Below, in pieces: positions 25,316 to 34,583 of a stretch of DNA of 64,000 nt. This stretch comes from Cellvibrionaceae bacterium (GTDB taxonomy: Bacteria > Pseudomonadota > Gammaproteobacteria > Pseudomonadales > Cellvibrionaceae), in assembly GCA_021151825.1 (NCBI GenBank), contig JAGKWQ010000004.1, positions 62,001 to 126,000 on the forward strand, in the 5' to 3' direction. The notes below the pieces were generated by a model, which saw nothing but the letters and a program-made list of their open reading frames with translations, searched no databases and was not told where the DNA came from. Position 1 is the first letter of the stretch; each line of letters starts with the position of its first letter. Made by a program: the position numbers and the translations under genes.

Positions 25316-26983
25316 TTAGCGTTCGCGGCCACCGCGAATTTCACTGCGCTCGTTCGATTGGCGATTTTCCCTGCCTCCACCGCCACTATCACGAAACCTT
25401 TCCACGCGTTCAGCGCGCTGTTCTGCACGTGGTTGCTCCATGCGTTCTACCCGTGGCTGCTCAAAACGCTCAGCGCGTTGTTCTATTCGCGATTGCTCCC
25501 GGGGTTGTTCGGAGCGCGATTCTACGCGTTGTATTTGGCGTTGTTCACGTTGTATTTGCGGGCGTTCGCTACCCTCTTGCTGGAAACGTTCAGGGCGCGG
25601 GGTTTGTGTTCGCTCAATACGCTGCGGATTCAAACGCTCCTGCGGGGTGCGACTTTCTGGCTGGCGATTACTATCACGATTTTCCTGCCCATTCGTTTGA
25701 CGATCGGCATCGCGGTTCTCCGTGTTCCAGCGACGATTTGCCTGTGCATTTTGGCCATCATTGCGCAATGTACCCAGGTTGCGTTCGTTAGTGCGGGTAT
25801 TCATCCGCTCACGCAATTGTTCAGCACGCGGTTGTGTACGCTCATTGTCAGAGGCAACCCGATTGGTTGGAGTATTAATTTGCCCTGCCTGACGACGCTC
25901 GAGGCGTTGCTGGAATTCATCGGAACGGTTTTGCCGCTGGTCGCGTGCCTGATTGGGAGCAATGTTTGGATTATTGCGTGTACGGTCATCGCCACGCCAT
26001 TGCGCGCGATTGTCACCGCGAACATTATCACCGCGAACATTGTCGCCACGTAAATTGGCGCGATAGGATTGCGAATCGCGAAAGCTTTCACGCGGGCTCT
26101 TAAAACGCTCACGTGTAGGATTGTCGTAATAGGCAACGCCGCGTCTGTGCACGGGATTATGGCTCCAGCGTGTTGCATCAACATGGCGCACTACACTGCG
26201 GCTATCGTAAAAACGATGACCACTATGATGGTGACGATCTACTACGTAAACGCGGCGATCACTCCAATGGCAACCGCTGAAATAAAAGCGTGGACCTATG
26301 TAAACGCGCGGCCCCCAATAAAAGCCGCTCACAAACACATAACTGCTGGGGTAATTCCAGTACACCGGTGGGTAATCCGGCCACCACCAGTTACCGTAAA
26401 CCACGCGGGTATCGTAGGCGGGCACATACACAACCCGTTCGACGCTGGGTTCGATCACGATAGTTTTTTCTTCGCGAATCACGCGCACATGTTCAACTTT
26501 ATCCAAATGGCCAGAGGCGTAAGCGCGATTACGTAATTTCTGTACGCTATCCATCACTCGTTCTTCATCAGCGAGAAAGGCGTCGCCTAACTGTTGGGTC
26601 CAATCCAGGTCTTCGCTCATGCGACGCAAAATATCGGGAAAGGCTACCAACGCTTTTACGCTTGGGTCCCAATCGCGGCTGTCGACAGCATTGACTGCAT
26701 CATCACCTTTATAACGGGTGTTGTTGCGTGCCCAGCGATCTGCTTCCACGACTTCCAATGGATAAGTAGACGCAATTAATACGTGCGATAACACGGTGTC
26801 CGGATAAAGCGCGACGGGGGCGAGCAATGAATCCAGTTGCGCTTCGCTAAAACTGGCTTGCGCTGCCGTGGTGCTATAACTGGTGCGATCTACCGCCTGG
26901 CTGGTTGTGCAACCCACCATCAGGGGTAATAACAGGCCGATGGTTAACGCAAGTTTGCCTGGGCGTTGCAGTAACTGGCTCAT
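25316..26983 (-). CDS. DUF3300 domain lipoprotein with Arg/Gln-rich tail
   Basis: 555 residues. The lipoprotein signal ends LMVGC (Cys about 25). The DUF3300 domain covers about 40-250 (LDSLLAPVALYPDTVLSHVLIASTYPLEVVEADRW). A Tyr/Trp/His-rich stretch follows (YVPAYDTRVVYGNWWWPDYPP; HRFYDS). The last 250 residues are low-complexity Arg/Gln/Glu/Asn, with short repeats such as RGDNV and RxEQPR. The DNA under the RGDN repeats (about 26020-26055) is a 15-bp tandem array. The function is unknown; it is exported and membrane-anchored. The hydrophobic frame on the opposite strand is an artefact of this composition. Confidence 0.8.
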   Translation of the reverse strand: MSQLLQRPGKLALTIGLLLPLMVGCTTSQAVDRTSYSTTAAQASFSEAQLDSLLAPVALYPDTVLSHVLIASTYPLEVVEADRWARNNTRYKGDDAVNAVDSRDWDPSVKALVAFPDILRRMSEDLDWTQQLGDAFLADEERVMDSVQKLRNRAYASGHLDKVEHVRVIREEKTIVIEPSVERVVYVPAYDTRVVYGNWWWPDYPPVYWNYPSSYVFVSGFYWGPRVYIGPRFYFSGCHWSDRRVYVVDRHHHSGHRFYDSRSVVRHVDATRWSHNPVHRRGVAYYDNPTRERFKSPRESFRDSQSYRANLRGDNVRGDNVRGDNRAQWRGDDRTRNNPNIAPNQARDQRQNRSDEFQQRLERRQAGQINTPTNRVASDNERTQPRAEQLRERMNTRTNERNLGTLRNDGQNAQANRRWNTENRDADRQTNGQENRDSNRQPESRTPQERLNPQRIERTQTPRPERFQQEGSERPQIQREQRQIQRVESRSEQPREQSRIEQRAERFEQPRVERMEQPRAEQRAERVERFRDSGGGGRENRQSNERSEIRGGRER

Positions 26984-27183
26984 GATTTTCTCGCTCGCTT
27001 TGTGCGCGTGTTAGGGACGTCTACAGTAGACGGAATTATTAGCCTTATCCCTTGGGCTGTTGCCAAGAACAGAAATTCCCGAGATTGGTTCATATATAGG
27101 CGTGCGGCGCTTAATGCTGGCTGAACTGATTGTGCATGAAGATAGATTGCTTACGAAGAGAAATCGGGCTACACCGTTCTTGC

Positions 27184-27211
27184 TTGACTAATCGGGTGCC
27201 GCCCCGATAAT
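27184..27211 (+). promoter_or_regulatory. Sigma-70 promoter of minCDE
   Basis: TTGACT and GATAAT are separated by 16 bp, placing a start site at about 27218, some 37 bp before the minC ATG. Confidence 0.65.
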
Positions 27212-27254
27212 GGCGCACTTCTTCCAATATCGACCTATAACCCGAGATTCGCGC

Positions 27255-28013
27255 ATGATTGACGTCAATTTTCAGTTAAAAGGCAGCGCTATTACCGTGG
27301 TAGTGCTGGCCATTATCCGCTATGAACCCAAAAGTCTGGTGGATGAGCTGAAAGAAAAAATTGCCCAGGCGCCCCAGTTCTTTGTGAACTCTCCGGTATT
27401 GATTAATCTGGACCGCCTGGAGAACCCCGAAGACCTGAAAAAAATCGGGGATTTGCTGACAATTTGCCGCGAACTGGATTTACAACCACTAGGTTTTAGC
27501 GGTGTACCTGAGGTATTGTTAGCGGCAGTCAACAAGACCGGTTTGGCCGTCTTGCCTACTCCGAACGAACGTGCGCTCAAGCTGCCCAAACAGGAAGCCG
27601 CACCCGCCGTAGAAACGGTTATTGAGCGTGTAGTGGAGACTGTGGTGGAAACCGTGATTGAAGAGCGGCTTGTGCAGCGCCAGAGCAAAGTGATCACTCG
27701 CCCGGTGCGTTCCGGCCAGCAAATTTACGCTGAGGGTGCAGACCTGATTGTGCTGACGCAGGTCAGTGAAGGTGCAGAAGTTCTGGCCGATGGACATATC
27801 CATATCTATGGCACTTTACGTGGTCGTGCGCTGGCAGGTGTAAGGGGTGATGAAACTGCGCGCATTTTTTGCCAGCAACTGGATGCAGAGTTGGTATCTG
27901 TCGCCGGCAATTTTGTATTGCAGGATTCGCTACCCAAAGAATTATTGAAAAAACCGGCACAAATTTCCCTGAAAGGCGAAAAAGTGGTGGTTGAAGCACT
28001 TGTCAGTAATTAA
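27255..28013 (+). CDS. minC: Septum site-determining protein MinC
   Basis: FtsZ-polymerisation inhibitor carried to the cell poles by MinD. 252 residues from the ATG at 27255. The N-terminal MinC_N domain covers residues 1-95 (FQLKGSAITVVVLAI), then a variable linker with a run of Val/Glu (VETVIERVVETVVETVIEE). The C-terminal beta-helix MinC_C domain (VRSGQQIYAEGADLIVLTQVSEGAEVLADGHIHIYGTLRGRALAG) carries the RSGQ motif used for MinD binding. A frame extends 45 bp upstream, but family length and the promoter position favour 27255. It is the first gene of minC-minD-minE. Confidence 0.95.
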   Translation: MIDVNFQLKGSAITVVVLAIIRYEPKSLVDELKEKIAQAPQFFVNSPVLINLDRLENPEDLKKIGDLLTICRELDLQPLGFSGVPEVLLAAVNKTGLAVLPTPNERALKLPKQEAAPAVETVIERVVETVVETVIEERLVQRQSKVITRPVRSGQQIYAEGADLIVLTQVSEGAEVLADGHIHIYGTLRGRALAGVRGDETARIFCQQLDAELVSVAGNFVLQDSLPKELLKKPAQISLKGEKVVVEALVSN

Positions 28014-28110
28014 TCGATTCGGCGTTAGTTAACGTCGGTTAATTACAGAATAGTGAACTCGTATTGCAAACTCATGTCATTAAAAAATTCGTTATTTAAA
28101 GGAGCCTCCC

Positions 28111-28920
28111 TTGGCCAAGATTATTGTTGTCACTTCCGGTAAAGGTGGTGTTGGTAAAACTACTTCAAGCGCAGCAATCAGCACTGGTTTGGCTATGCGC
28201 GGTCACAAAACAGTGGTGATCGATTTTGACGTAGGCCTGCGTAACCTGGATTTAATCATGGGCTGCGAACGCCGCGTGGTTTACGATTTTGTAAATGTGA
28301 TTAAAGGTGAGGCCACCTTAAACCAGGCTTTAATTAAAGACAAACGCACAGAAGGTTTGTTCGTATTACCTGCATCGCAAACACGCGACAAAGATGCATT
28401 AACTCGCGAAGGTGTTGAAGTTGTTATCAACGAACTCGCAAAAGATTTCGATTTTATTGTGTGCGATTCACCTGCGGGTATCGAGCAGGGCGCATTGATG
28501 GCTTTGTACTTTGCGGATATCGCTATTGTAGTGACCAACCCGGAAGTTTCCTCAGTGCGCGACTCGGATCGTATTCTGGGAATTCTACAAAGCAAGTCGC
28601 GTCGTGCAGAGCAAAACCTTGAGCCAATCAAAGAGCATTTGTTATTGACTCGCTACAATCCGGTTCGGGTAGAAGCGGGTGAAATGCTGAGTGTAAATGA
28701 CGTAGAAGAAATTCTAGCGATCCCATTGTTGGGTGTCATTCCTGAATCAGAAGCGGTACTCAAAGCATCTAACCAGGGTACACCGGTTATTTTGGACGAA
28801 AGCACACCGGCTGGTCAGGCGTATAACGATGCGGTTGATCGTTTGCTCGGTAAAGAAATTCCTCACCGCTTCCTGGAAGCGGAAAAGAAAAGTTTCCTGA
28901 AGCGTTTGCTGGGGGTGTAA
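28111..28920 (+). CDS. minD: Septum site-determining ATPase MinD
   Basis: A 269-residue ParA-family ATPase with the deviant Walker A GKGGVGKTT, DFDVGLRNLDLIMGCERRVVYDFV (the usual MinD motif) and VCDSPAGIEQGALMALYFAD. The amphipathic membrane-targeting helix is at the C terminus (KKSFLKRLLGV). It starts with TTG at 28111, preceded by AAAGGAG at correct spacing. It recruits MinC and oscillates with MinE, whose gene follows after 3 bp. Confidence 0.97.
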   Translation: MAKIIVVTSGKGGVGKTTSSAAISTGLAMRGHKTVVIDFDVGLRNLDLIMGCERRVVYDFVNVIKGEATLNQALIKDKRTEGLFVLPASQTRDKDALTREGVEVVINELAKDFDFIVCDSPAGIEQGALMALYFADIAIVVTNPEVSSVRDSDRILGILQSKSRRAEQNLEPIKEHLLLTRYNPVRVEAGEMLSVNDVEEILAIPLLGVIPESEAVLKASNQGTPVILDESTPAGQAYNDAVDRLLGKEIPHRFLEAEKKSFLKRLLGV

Positions 28921-28923
28921 AGC

Positions 28924-29181
28924 GTGAGTATTCTGGATTTTTTAATCAAAAAACGCGCGCCTTCCTCGGCTTCCGTAGCCAAGGAACGCTTGCAAATTAT
29001 CGTTGCTCATGAGCGCAATAAACGCAGCTTGAGCCAACCGGATTTCCTGCCGCAAATGCAGCAGGAAATTATTGCTGTGATTCGTAAATATATTCATATT
29101 GAATCAGATCAGGTAACGGTTAATCTGGATAACTCGGATAATTGTTCCGTGTTGGAATTGAATATCACTCTACCGGATTAA
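28924..29181 (+). CDS. minE: Cell division topological specificity factor MinE
   Basis: An 85-residue MinD-ATPase activator. It begins with GTG at 28924, 3 bp after the minD stop. The N-terminal membrane-binding segment is MSILDFLIKKR, the MinD-contact helix includes AKERLQIIVAHERNK, and the C-terminal topological domain (IRKYIHIESDQVTVNLD) is complete. Confidence 0.97.
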   Translation: MSILDFLIKKRAPSSASVAKERLQIIVAHERNKRSLSQPDFLPQMQQEIIAVIRKYIHIESDQVTVNLDNSDNCSVLELNITLPD

Positions 29182-29211
29182 CTCGTTATGCTGCCCATTG
29201 GTGCAGCTGAA

Positions 29212-29246
29212 AAAGGACGCACTGGATAACAGTGCGTCCTTTTTTA
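29212..29246 (+). terminator. Terminator of the minCDE operon
   Basis: A 12-bp stem (AAAGGACGCACT/AGTGCGTCCTTT) with a 7-nt loop and a T run, 31 bp after minE. Confidence 0.9.
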
Positions 29247-29327
29247 TTTGAAGTGCTTTTTATAGAGGCCGAGTTTTATTTTAGAGTATATTGTTAGTAA
29301 TTCATTGTTCAGTGGTTGGATGCATTT

Positions 29328-29975
29328 ATGAATGTGGGCCTTCAGCAAAAACCGGCAGATCATCTGGTTGTATTTGATTTCGAAACCACCGGTTTATCGC
29401 CAGACATGGGGGACAGGGCAATCGAAATCGGTGCGGTGCTGATTGAGAATGGCAAAATTACTGATCGTTTCCAGCAGGTGATGAATCCTGGAATACGCAT
29501 CCCTTTATTTATTGAAAACCTCACCGGTATCACCAATACGATGGTGAAAGACGCGCGTAAAAATGACGTCGTAATGAGTGATTTTTATGAGTTTATCGCT
29601 GGCCATAATCTCGTTGCCCATAACGCCAGTTTCGATGAGCGTTTTTTACGCGCAGAATTTCGCCGTATTAAAAAATACTTCTCCGGTGGAATAGTGTGTA
29701 GTCTTTTAGCAGCACGGCGTATTTTTCAAGCAGCTCCCAATCATCAATTGGCGACGTTAGCCAGCTATAAAAATTTGCCTAACAAGGGTATTTATCACCG
29801 CGCCCTTGCGGATGCTGAAGTGACCGCACACTTATGGCTAAGTATGTTAGATGAATTGCAGATGCAATATGGACAGCAATTTCCCACGTTCGATTTTATG
29901 TTCAAATTAACCAAAACTCCCAAGCATCAGTTACTAAAACTTTATCAAAAACACACCGGCAAGGAGTTGGGCTGA
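29328..29975 (+). CDS. DnaQ-like DEDDh 3'-5' exonuclease
   Basis: About 215 residues. Exo I is VFDFETTGL (catalytic Asp, Glu), Exo II is in HNLVAHNASFDERFL and Exo III is HRALADAEVTAHL (His and Asp of the DEDDh set), so all four catalytic acids are visible. It is shorter than the DNA polymerase III epsilon subunit and lacks its C-terminal polymerase-binding part, so it is likely a stand-alone RNase T/ExoX-like or proofreading-type nuclease. Translation could start at TTG 29316 or ATG 29328; neither has a strong ribosome-binding site. It runs into the YceI gene with 1 bp between them. Confidence 0.8.
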   Translation: MNVGLQQKPADHLVVFDFETTGLSPDMGDRAIEIGAVLIENGKITDRFQQVMNPGIRIPLFIENLTGITNTMVKDARKNDVVMSDFYEFIAGHNLVAHNASFDERFLRAEFRRIKKYFSGGIVCSLLAARRIFQAAPNHQLATLASYKNLPNKGIYHRALADAEVTAHLWLSMLDELQMQYGQQFPTFDFMFKLTKTPKHQLLKLYQKHTGKELG

Positions 29976-29976
29976 T

Positions 29977-30600
29977 ATGAAGAAACATTTTTTCCTCAAC
30001 ACTTTTCTTTTACTCGTCTGCGGTTTGCTCCTCACTAGTTGTGGAACTTTAATCAAGCCCAACGTGAAAACAGGATTAATTCAACTTGAGAAGGGTACCT
30101 ATAAACTGGATCAAACCCATGTGGCAGTGTTATTCAAAATTAACCATATGGGGCTTTCCACATTTGTCGGTCGATTTAATAAAGTGGATGCCAGCCTGGA
30201 GTTTGATCCAAAAAATATTGCAGCAGCAAAGCTCTCGGCAGTAATTGATGTTGCCAGCATAGATGTCAACAATGCCGGGCTGGAAGAAACACTAAGAGGT
30301 AGCAGCTGGTTTGATACAGAAAAATATCCGCAAGCAGTTTTCAAAACCAGCAGCGTCAATGTCATCGATGAAAATACTGCAGAATTCAGTGGCGATTTGC
30401 AGCTGCATGGCATTACTGCACCGGTCATGTTTACCATTCATTTCAATGGTGGCGGCAATAATATACTCACCGGTTTTTATACATTAGGTTTCAGTGCAAC
30501 GTCATCATTTAAACGTTCAACATTTGGTATTGATTATTTGGTTCCTGCCATTGCAGATCAGGTGAACGTCGAAGTTTTCGCTGAATTCCAACAACAATAA
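29977..30600 (+). CDS. YceI-family lipoprotein
   Basis: 207 residues with a lipoprotein signal (LLLTSC, Cys about 22) and a YceI domain. The domain shows YKLDQTHVAVLFKINHMGLSTFVGRF at the start, LRGSSWFDTEKYPQAVFKTSS in the middle and LQLHGITAPVMFTIHF near the end. YceI proteins are lipocalin-like and bind polyisoprenoid or amphiphilic molecules in the periplasm. Lipid anchoring differs from E. coli YceI, which is soluble. AAGGAG lies 10 bases before the ATG, inside the exonuclease gene's end. Confidence 0.85.
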   Translation: MKKHFFLNTFLLLVCGLLLTSCGTLIKPNVKTGLIQLEKGTYKLDQTHVAVLFKINHMGLSTFVGRFNKVDASLEFDPKNIAAAKLSAVIDVASIDVNNAGLEETLRGSSWFDTEKYPQAVFKTSSVNVIDENTAEFSGDLQLHGITAPVMFTIHFNGGGNNILTGFYTLGFSATSSFKRSTFGIDYLVPAIADQVNVEVFAEFQQQ

Positions 30601-30624
30601 ACCTTCCTTGTTTCAGGAGTTTTT

Positions 30625-32166
30625 ATGTCTGAATATTTCTTGATTGGTGGTAATGGCCAGCAATCGGTGCAATTAAATTTGCGGATGGCCAATCGTCACG
30701 GATTGATTGCCGGGGCGACGGGCACAGGTAAAACAGTCAGTTTGCAAGTATTAGCAGAAGGCTTTGCCAAAGCCGGTGTACCGGTTTTTATGGCGGATAT
30801 CAAAGGTGATCTTTCGGGTCTTGGTAAGGCAGGAAAGCCGCATCCAAAAGTGGATGAGCGTGTGCAGTTGCTGAACATTTCCGATTATCAGCAGCGATTG
30901 TTTCCGTGCATATTTTGGGATTTGTATGCGAAAAACGGTCACCCTGTGCGGGCAACTATTTCTGATTTTGGACCACTCTTACTCGCCAGTTTTTTTAACT
31001 TGAATGAGACCCAGACTGCAGTGCTTTACGCTGCTTTTAAAATTGCTGACGACCAGGGCATGTTGCTACTGGATCTAAAAGATTTGCAAGCCATGCTCAA
31101 CTGGATGAAAGACGAACGTAAAAATCTGGAGGATGAATACGGTGGTATTAGCGAAGCGAGTATTGCGGCTATCCAGCGCCGGTTAATGATGCTCGATCAG
31201 GAGGGGGCCGATAATTTTTTTGGTGAGCCTGCACTGGATTTAAACCATCTGATGCAAACCACGTTGGAAGGTACAGGTGTAATTAATATTCTGGATGCAA
31301 CAACGTTGGTCAATCAACCAAAGCTCTATGCAATTTTTTTACTGTGGTTGATCTCCGAGCTTTTTGAAAATTTACCCGAACAAGGTGATGCGGACAAACC
31401 TAAATTGGTTTTCTTTTTTGATGAGGCGCATTTGCTATTTAATGATGCACCAAAACTGTTAGTGGATAAAATCGAACAGGTTGTGCGCTTGATTCGTTCC
31501 AAAGGTGTCGGTATTTATTTTATTTCGCAAAGCCCTGCAGATATTCCCGATACGGTATTAGGCCAGCTCGGCAATCGTATCCAACATGCATTGCGTGCGT
31601 TTACCCCTAAAGATCAACAAGCTGTGAAAATTGCAGCGCAAACCTTTCGCCCCAATCCGGCTTTTTCCACCGAAAATGTGATTACTGAATTGGGAATCGG
31701 GGAAGCGTTGGTATCGGTATTGGATGATAAAGGATCGCCCACGCCGGTAGAGCGTGTATTGATTGCTCCGCCCGGATCCCGTATCGGGCCGCTGACAATA
31801 GAGGAGCGCAACGAGGTAATGAATCGCTCACCTTATAAAACTATTTATAACCAAATGATTGATCGTGAATCGGCTTATGAAGTTTTGAAAGCACGAGTGA
31901 CGCAACAGCAACACTCTGAACAACAACAAAAAGTACAAGACCAATTGCGTGTTGAACAGGAACGTGTTTTCAAGGAGCAACAAAAACAGCAGCAACAAAT
32001 TCAACGTGAGCAGGCCCGCGCCCAACAACAAGCACAGCGTGCCGATGCAAAGCGTGAATCGGCGGCAGAAGCGCTGGCAAAAAGTGCTGCGCGTGCCATA
32101 GGCAGCAATCTTGGTCGGCAGATTGTTCGCGGTATTTTGGGTTCATTATTAGGCGGCCGCCGTTAG
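30625..32166 (+). CDS. DUF853/HerA-like ATPase (YjgR family)
   Basis: A 513-residue cytoplasmic P-loop ATPase. Walker A is AGATGTGKTVS (about residue 30), Walker B is LVFFFDEAHLLF (about 260), and the sensor-like GIYFISQSPADIPDTVLGQLGNRIQHALRAFTP lies further on. The C-terminal third ends in a long Gln/Arg-rich coiled segment (about 425-475). A small-residue tail GRQIVRGILGSLLGGRR follows, typical of YjgR. It is related to HerA/FtsK translocases; its biological role is unknown. It follows YceI by 24 bp. Confidence 0.83.
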   Translation: MSEYFLIGGNGQQSVQLNLRMANRHGLIAGATGTGKTVSLQVLAEGFAKAGVPVFMADIKGDLSGLGKAGKPHPKVDERVQLLNISDYQQRLFPCIFWDLYAKNGHPVRATISDFGPLLLASFFNLNETQTAVLYAAFKIADDQGMLLLDLKDLQAMLNWMKDERKNLEDEYGGISEASIAAIQRRLMMLDQEGADNFFGEPALDLNHLMQTTLEGTGVINILDATTLVNQPKLYAIFLLWLISELFENLPEQGDADKPKLVFFFDEAHLLFNDAPKLLVDKIEQVVRLIRSKGVGIYFISQSPADIPDTVLGQLGNRIQHALRAFTPKDQQAVKIAAQTFRPNPAFSTENVITELGIGEALVSVLDDKGSPTPVERVLIAPPGSRIGPLTIEERNEVMNRSPYKTIYNQMIDRESAYEVLKARVTQQQHSEQQQKVQDQLRVEQERVFKEQQKQQQQIQREQARAQQQAQRADAKRESAAEALAKSAARAIGSNLGRQIVRGILGSLLGGRR

Positions 32167-32305
32167 GTTGCGTAATTTGTATGTCATCAGTCCTTGGCTA
32201 TAGTAAATAACACGAAGGAGGCGAACAGAAAAAGGCGTAAGTAATTTGAATGTCGGGTTTGAGCCAGGAAGCTCAAACCAGGCTGGAAAATGTTGAGGAT
32301 GCAGC

Positions 32306-33943
32306 ATGAAAAAAATTACAACGCAAGGCCTGACTGTTATTCAAAAAGTGATAATTCTTCTGTGCTCTTTTTTGAGCATGCACTACACAAGTGCAGATAA
32401 CGATTCGCGAAATGAAATATTTTTATCCCAAGGATGGGATCATAAAACCCGTCAAACCGTTTCATACACTTCTTTTGGTTCCCGCTTTATTCCTTACGAT
32501 TGGTTTATTACTCTCGAACAATCTGATTCACGCGAGTTGTTTCGTAATAACCGCAATATGGCCGCGCTGGGATTTATTACAGTGCAGGCCGATGAGTTTA
32601 ATCCTGATGGCCTGCCTGTTGGTTTGGTGCGCGATAACGATAAAAAAAATGGCGATTATATCGGGTTAACCTGCGCAGCTTGCCACACCGGACAGGTGGG
32701 TATTCAGGGTAAGCGTATTCGTATTGATGGGGGCCAGGCATTAATTGATTTCACGCAATTTGAGCACTCAGTATTAGCTGCATTAAAAGCAACCTTGGGG
32801 GAACCTGAGAAATTTTTGCGTTTTGCAAAGCACGTTAATACTATTTCGGGTGCGAACGCAGAAACCTTGAAGGGACAATTGCAGATCCGCATTGCCGAAC
32901 TGGAACAGCATTATGCCGTTAATAAAACAGATATTCCTTATGGGAAAGGTCGCCTTGATGCATTCGGGCAAATATTTAATGCGATAGCAGTCGAAGCATT
33001 ACATATACCGGAAAATACTCACGCACCTGATGCCCCGACCAGTTATCCGGTATTGTGGGATGCATCCCATCTGGATCTTGTGCAATGGAATGCTTCTGCG
33101 CCCAATAAAGAACCTGGCCCCTTGTTTCAAAATGCAATTACTGCATTAGCGGTCTATGGTACGGTCTCTGTTCCTGCCAATAAATTAACCTATGAGTCCT
33201 CAATCCGCATTAGCAATCTGGGCGATATCCAGCGTGAGTTTTATCAATTGGTTGCACCGCAATGGCCAAAAGAATTTGCCGGCGAATTGGATGCAAAAAA
33301 ACTGTCGGCGGGAAAAGGCCTTTATGATCAGCATTGCTTGCAATGTCATACCTATGTAAATTCCACCGATAAAAAACGAAAATTAACGGCAGTATTAACA
33401 CCTGTTGCCGAGGTGGGAACAGACCCATTGATGAGCGATAATTTTAATAATCGCACGGTAAAATCCGGAATATTGGAAGGGGATCGCTTGATGATTTTGG
33501 CGGGCGATAAAATTCCAGCACAAACAAAACCATTGGATTTAGTAACACATACGGCGGCAGGTGCTTTATTTAATCAACCATGGCAAACGATTAAAGCAGT
33601 TTTCAAAGAATACCAATCTAATAATTCTGCTTCGGAAAATTCCACTTTGAATTACAAAGCGCGCCCTATTAATGGTATATGGGCATCAGCACCTTATTTG
33701 CATAATGGTTCTGTGCCTACTATTTATGATTTGCTATTACCGGCACATGAACGCCCTAAAACATTTTATGTGGGTAATATTGAATTGGATTTAATCAAAG
33801 TTGGCCATGTATCCAGTGAAAGCCCTGACTCCACTTTTTTTGATACTGGCCTCCGTGGCAATTCCAACGCAGGTCATGAATACGGGACCCAATTAAATAA
33901 TGAACAGCGTTGGGAATTGATCGAGTATATAAAGAGTTTGTGA
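32306..33943 (+). CDS. Dihaem c-type cytochrome, RoxA/cytochrome c peroxidase-like
   Basis: A 545-residue periplasmic protein with an N-terminal signal sequence (VIQKVIILLCSFLSMHYTSA). It has two haem-binding motifs, CAACH (residues 123-127) and CLQCH (residues 344-348). The extended spacing and the stretches AALGFITVQADEFNPDGLPV and YKARPINGIWASAPYLHNGSVP match the RoxA/RoxB and related 'dihaem cytochrome peroxidase' group in the MauG superfamily. These oxidise organic substrates or peroxide. The substrate here is unknown. The TlpA-like thioredoxin gene follows on the same strand after 60 bp. Confidence 0.82.
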   Translation: MKKITTQGLTVIQKVIILLCSFLSMHYTSADNDSRNEIFLSQGWDHKTRQTVSYTSFGSRFIPYDWFITLEQSDSRELFRNNRNMAALGFITVQADEFNPDGLPVGLVRDNDKKNGDYIGLTCAACHTGQVGIQGKRIRIDGGQALIDFTQFEHSVLAALKATLGEPEKFLRFAKHVNTISGANAETLKGQLQIRIAELEQHYAVNKTDIPYGKGRLDAFGQIFNAIAVEALHIPENTHAPDAPTSYPVLWDASHLDLVQWNASAPNKEPGPLFQNAITALAVYGTVSVPANKLTYESSIRISNLGDIQREFYQLVAPQWPKEFAGELDAKKLSAGKGLYDQHCLQCHTYVNSTDKKRKLTAVLTPVAEVGTDPLMSDNFNNRTVKSGILEGDRLMILAGDKIPAQTKPLDLVTHTAAGALFNQPWQTIKAVFKEYQSNNSASENSTLNYKARPINGIWASAPYLHNGSVPTIYDLLLPAHERPKTFYVGNIELDLIKVGHVSSESPDSTFFDTGLRGNSNAGHEYGTQLNNEQRWELIEYIKSL

Positions 33944-34003
33944 TGCGCTAAAATAGCCATGGAAGATTCTTAATAAACGTTATCAATCAGGGAGATTTTT
34001 TTC

Positions 34004-34495
34004 ATGAAGATATTCATTGCTGCATTATTTTGCCTATGTTCCGCTAGCATTTTTGCCAAACCCTACGAGGTGGGTGATATTCCCCACGACCTTGTTGGCA
34101 AAACCATCGATGGAACTGAAGTGAGAGTGTCTGATTTTAAAGGCAAGGTTGTTATTGTTTCATTTTGGGCTTCCTGGTGTGGCCCTTGTATGAAGGAATT
34201 ACCGGTTCTCAGTGGTATCCAAAAAAGTGCTACCACAGAAAAGTTGCAGGTTATTTCTATAAACTATGGTGAGAGCCGCCAGATGTTTAAAAAAATAGCT
34301 GGCGTTCTTGAGGGAACCGCCATGAAATTAGTTTCAGATGCTAATCAGCGCACGGGCAGAAAATACGGTGTGGAAGGAATTCCGCACATGGTTATTATTG
34401 ATGCAGAAGGGAAGGTCGCTGCTGTGCATATTGGTTATGGTGAATCCCAATTACCTGCATTGGTTGATGAAATTAATGAGATCGCCCGGCGTTGA
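34004..34495 (+). CDS. TlpA/ResA-like periplasmic thioredoxin
   Basis: A 163-residue exported thiol-disulfide protein. Signal peptide (IAALFCLCSASIFA), then a thioredoxin fold with the active site WASWCGPCMKELP and the cis-proline region EGIPHMVIID. Such proteins reduce haem-binding cysteines or other periplasmic disulfides. Its position behind a dihaem cytochrome gene suggests, without proof, a helper role in that cytochrome's maturation. It ends at a shared terminator. Confidence 0.85.
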   Translation: MKIFIAALFCLCSASIFAKPYEVGDIPHDLVGKTIDGTEVRVSDFKGKVVIVSFWASWCGPCMKELPVLSGIQKSATTEKLQVISINYGESRQMFKKIAGVLEGTAMKLVSDANQRTGRKYGVEGIPHMVIIDAEGKVAAVHIGYGESQLPALVDEINEIARR

Positions 34496-34537
34496 ATACA
34501 AAGCCTGATATATTTATAGATACACATATGTAATGTT

Positions 34538-34570
34538 AAAAAGCCCGACCTTATCCAGATCGGGCTTTTT
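34538..34570. terminator. Bidirectional terminator between convergent genes
   Basis: AAAAAGCCCGA pairs with TCGGGCTTTTT around an 11-nt loop. Confidence 0.88.
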
Positions 34571-34583
34571 TAATTTTTGTGAT

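Noticed and set aside
25304..26053. 249-codon hydrophobic frame on the plus strand
   Set aside because: Lies wholly opposite the Arg/Gln-rich tail of the DUF3300 gene; the composition is forced by that tail and there is no ribosome-binding site or family match.
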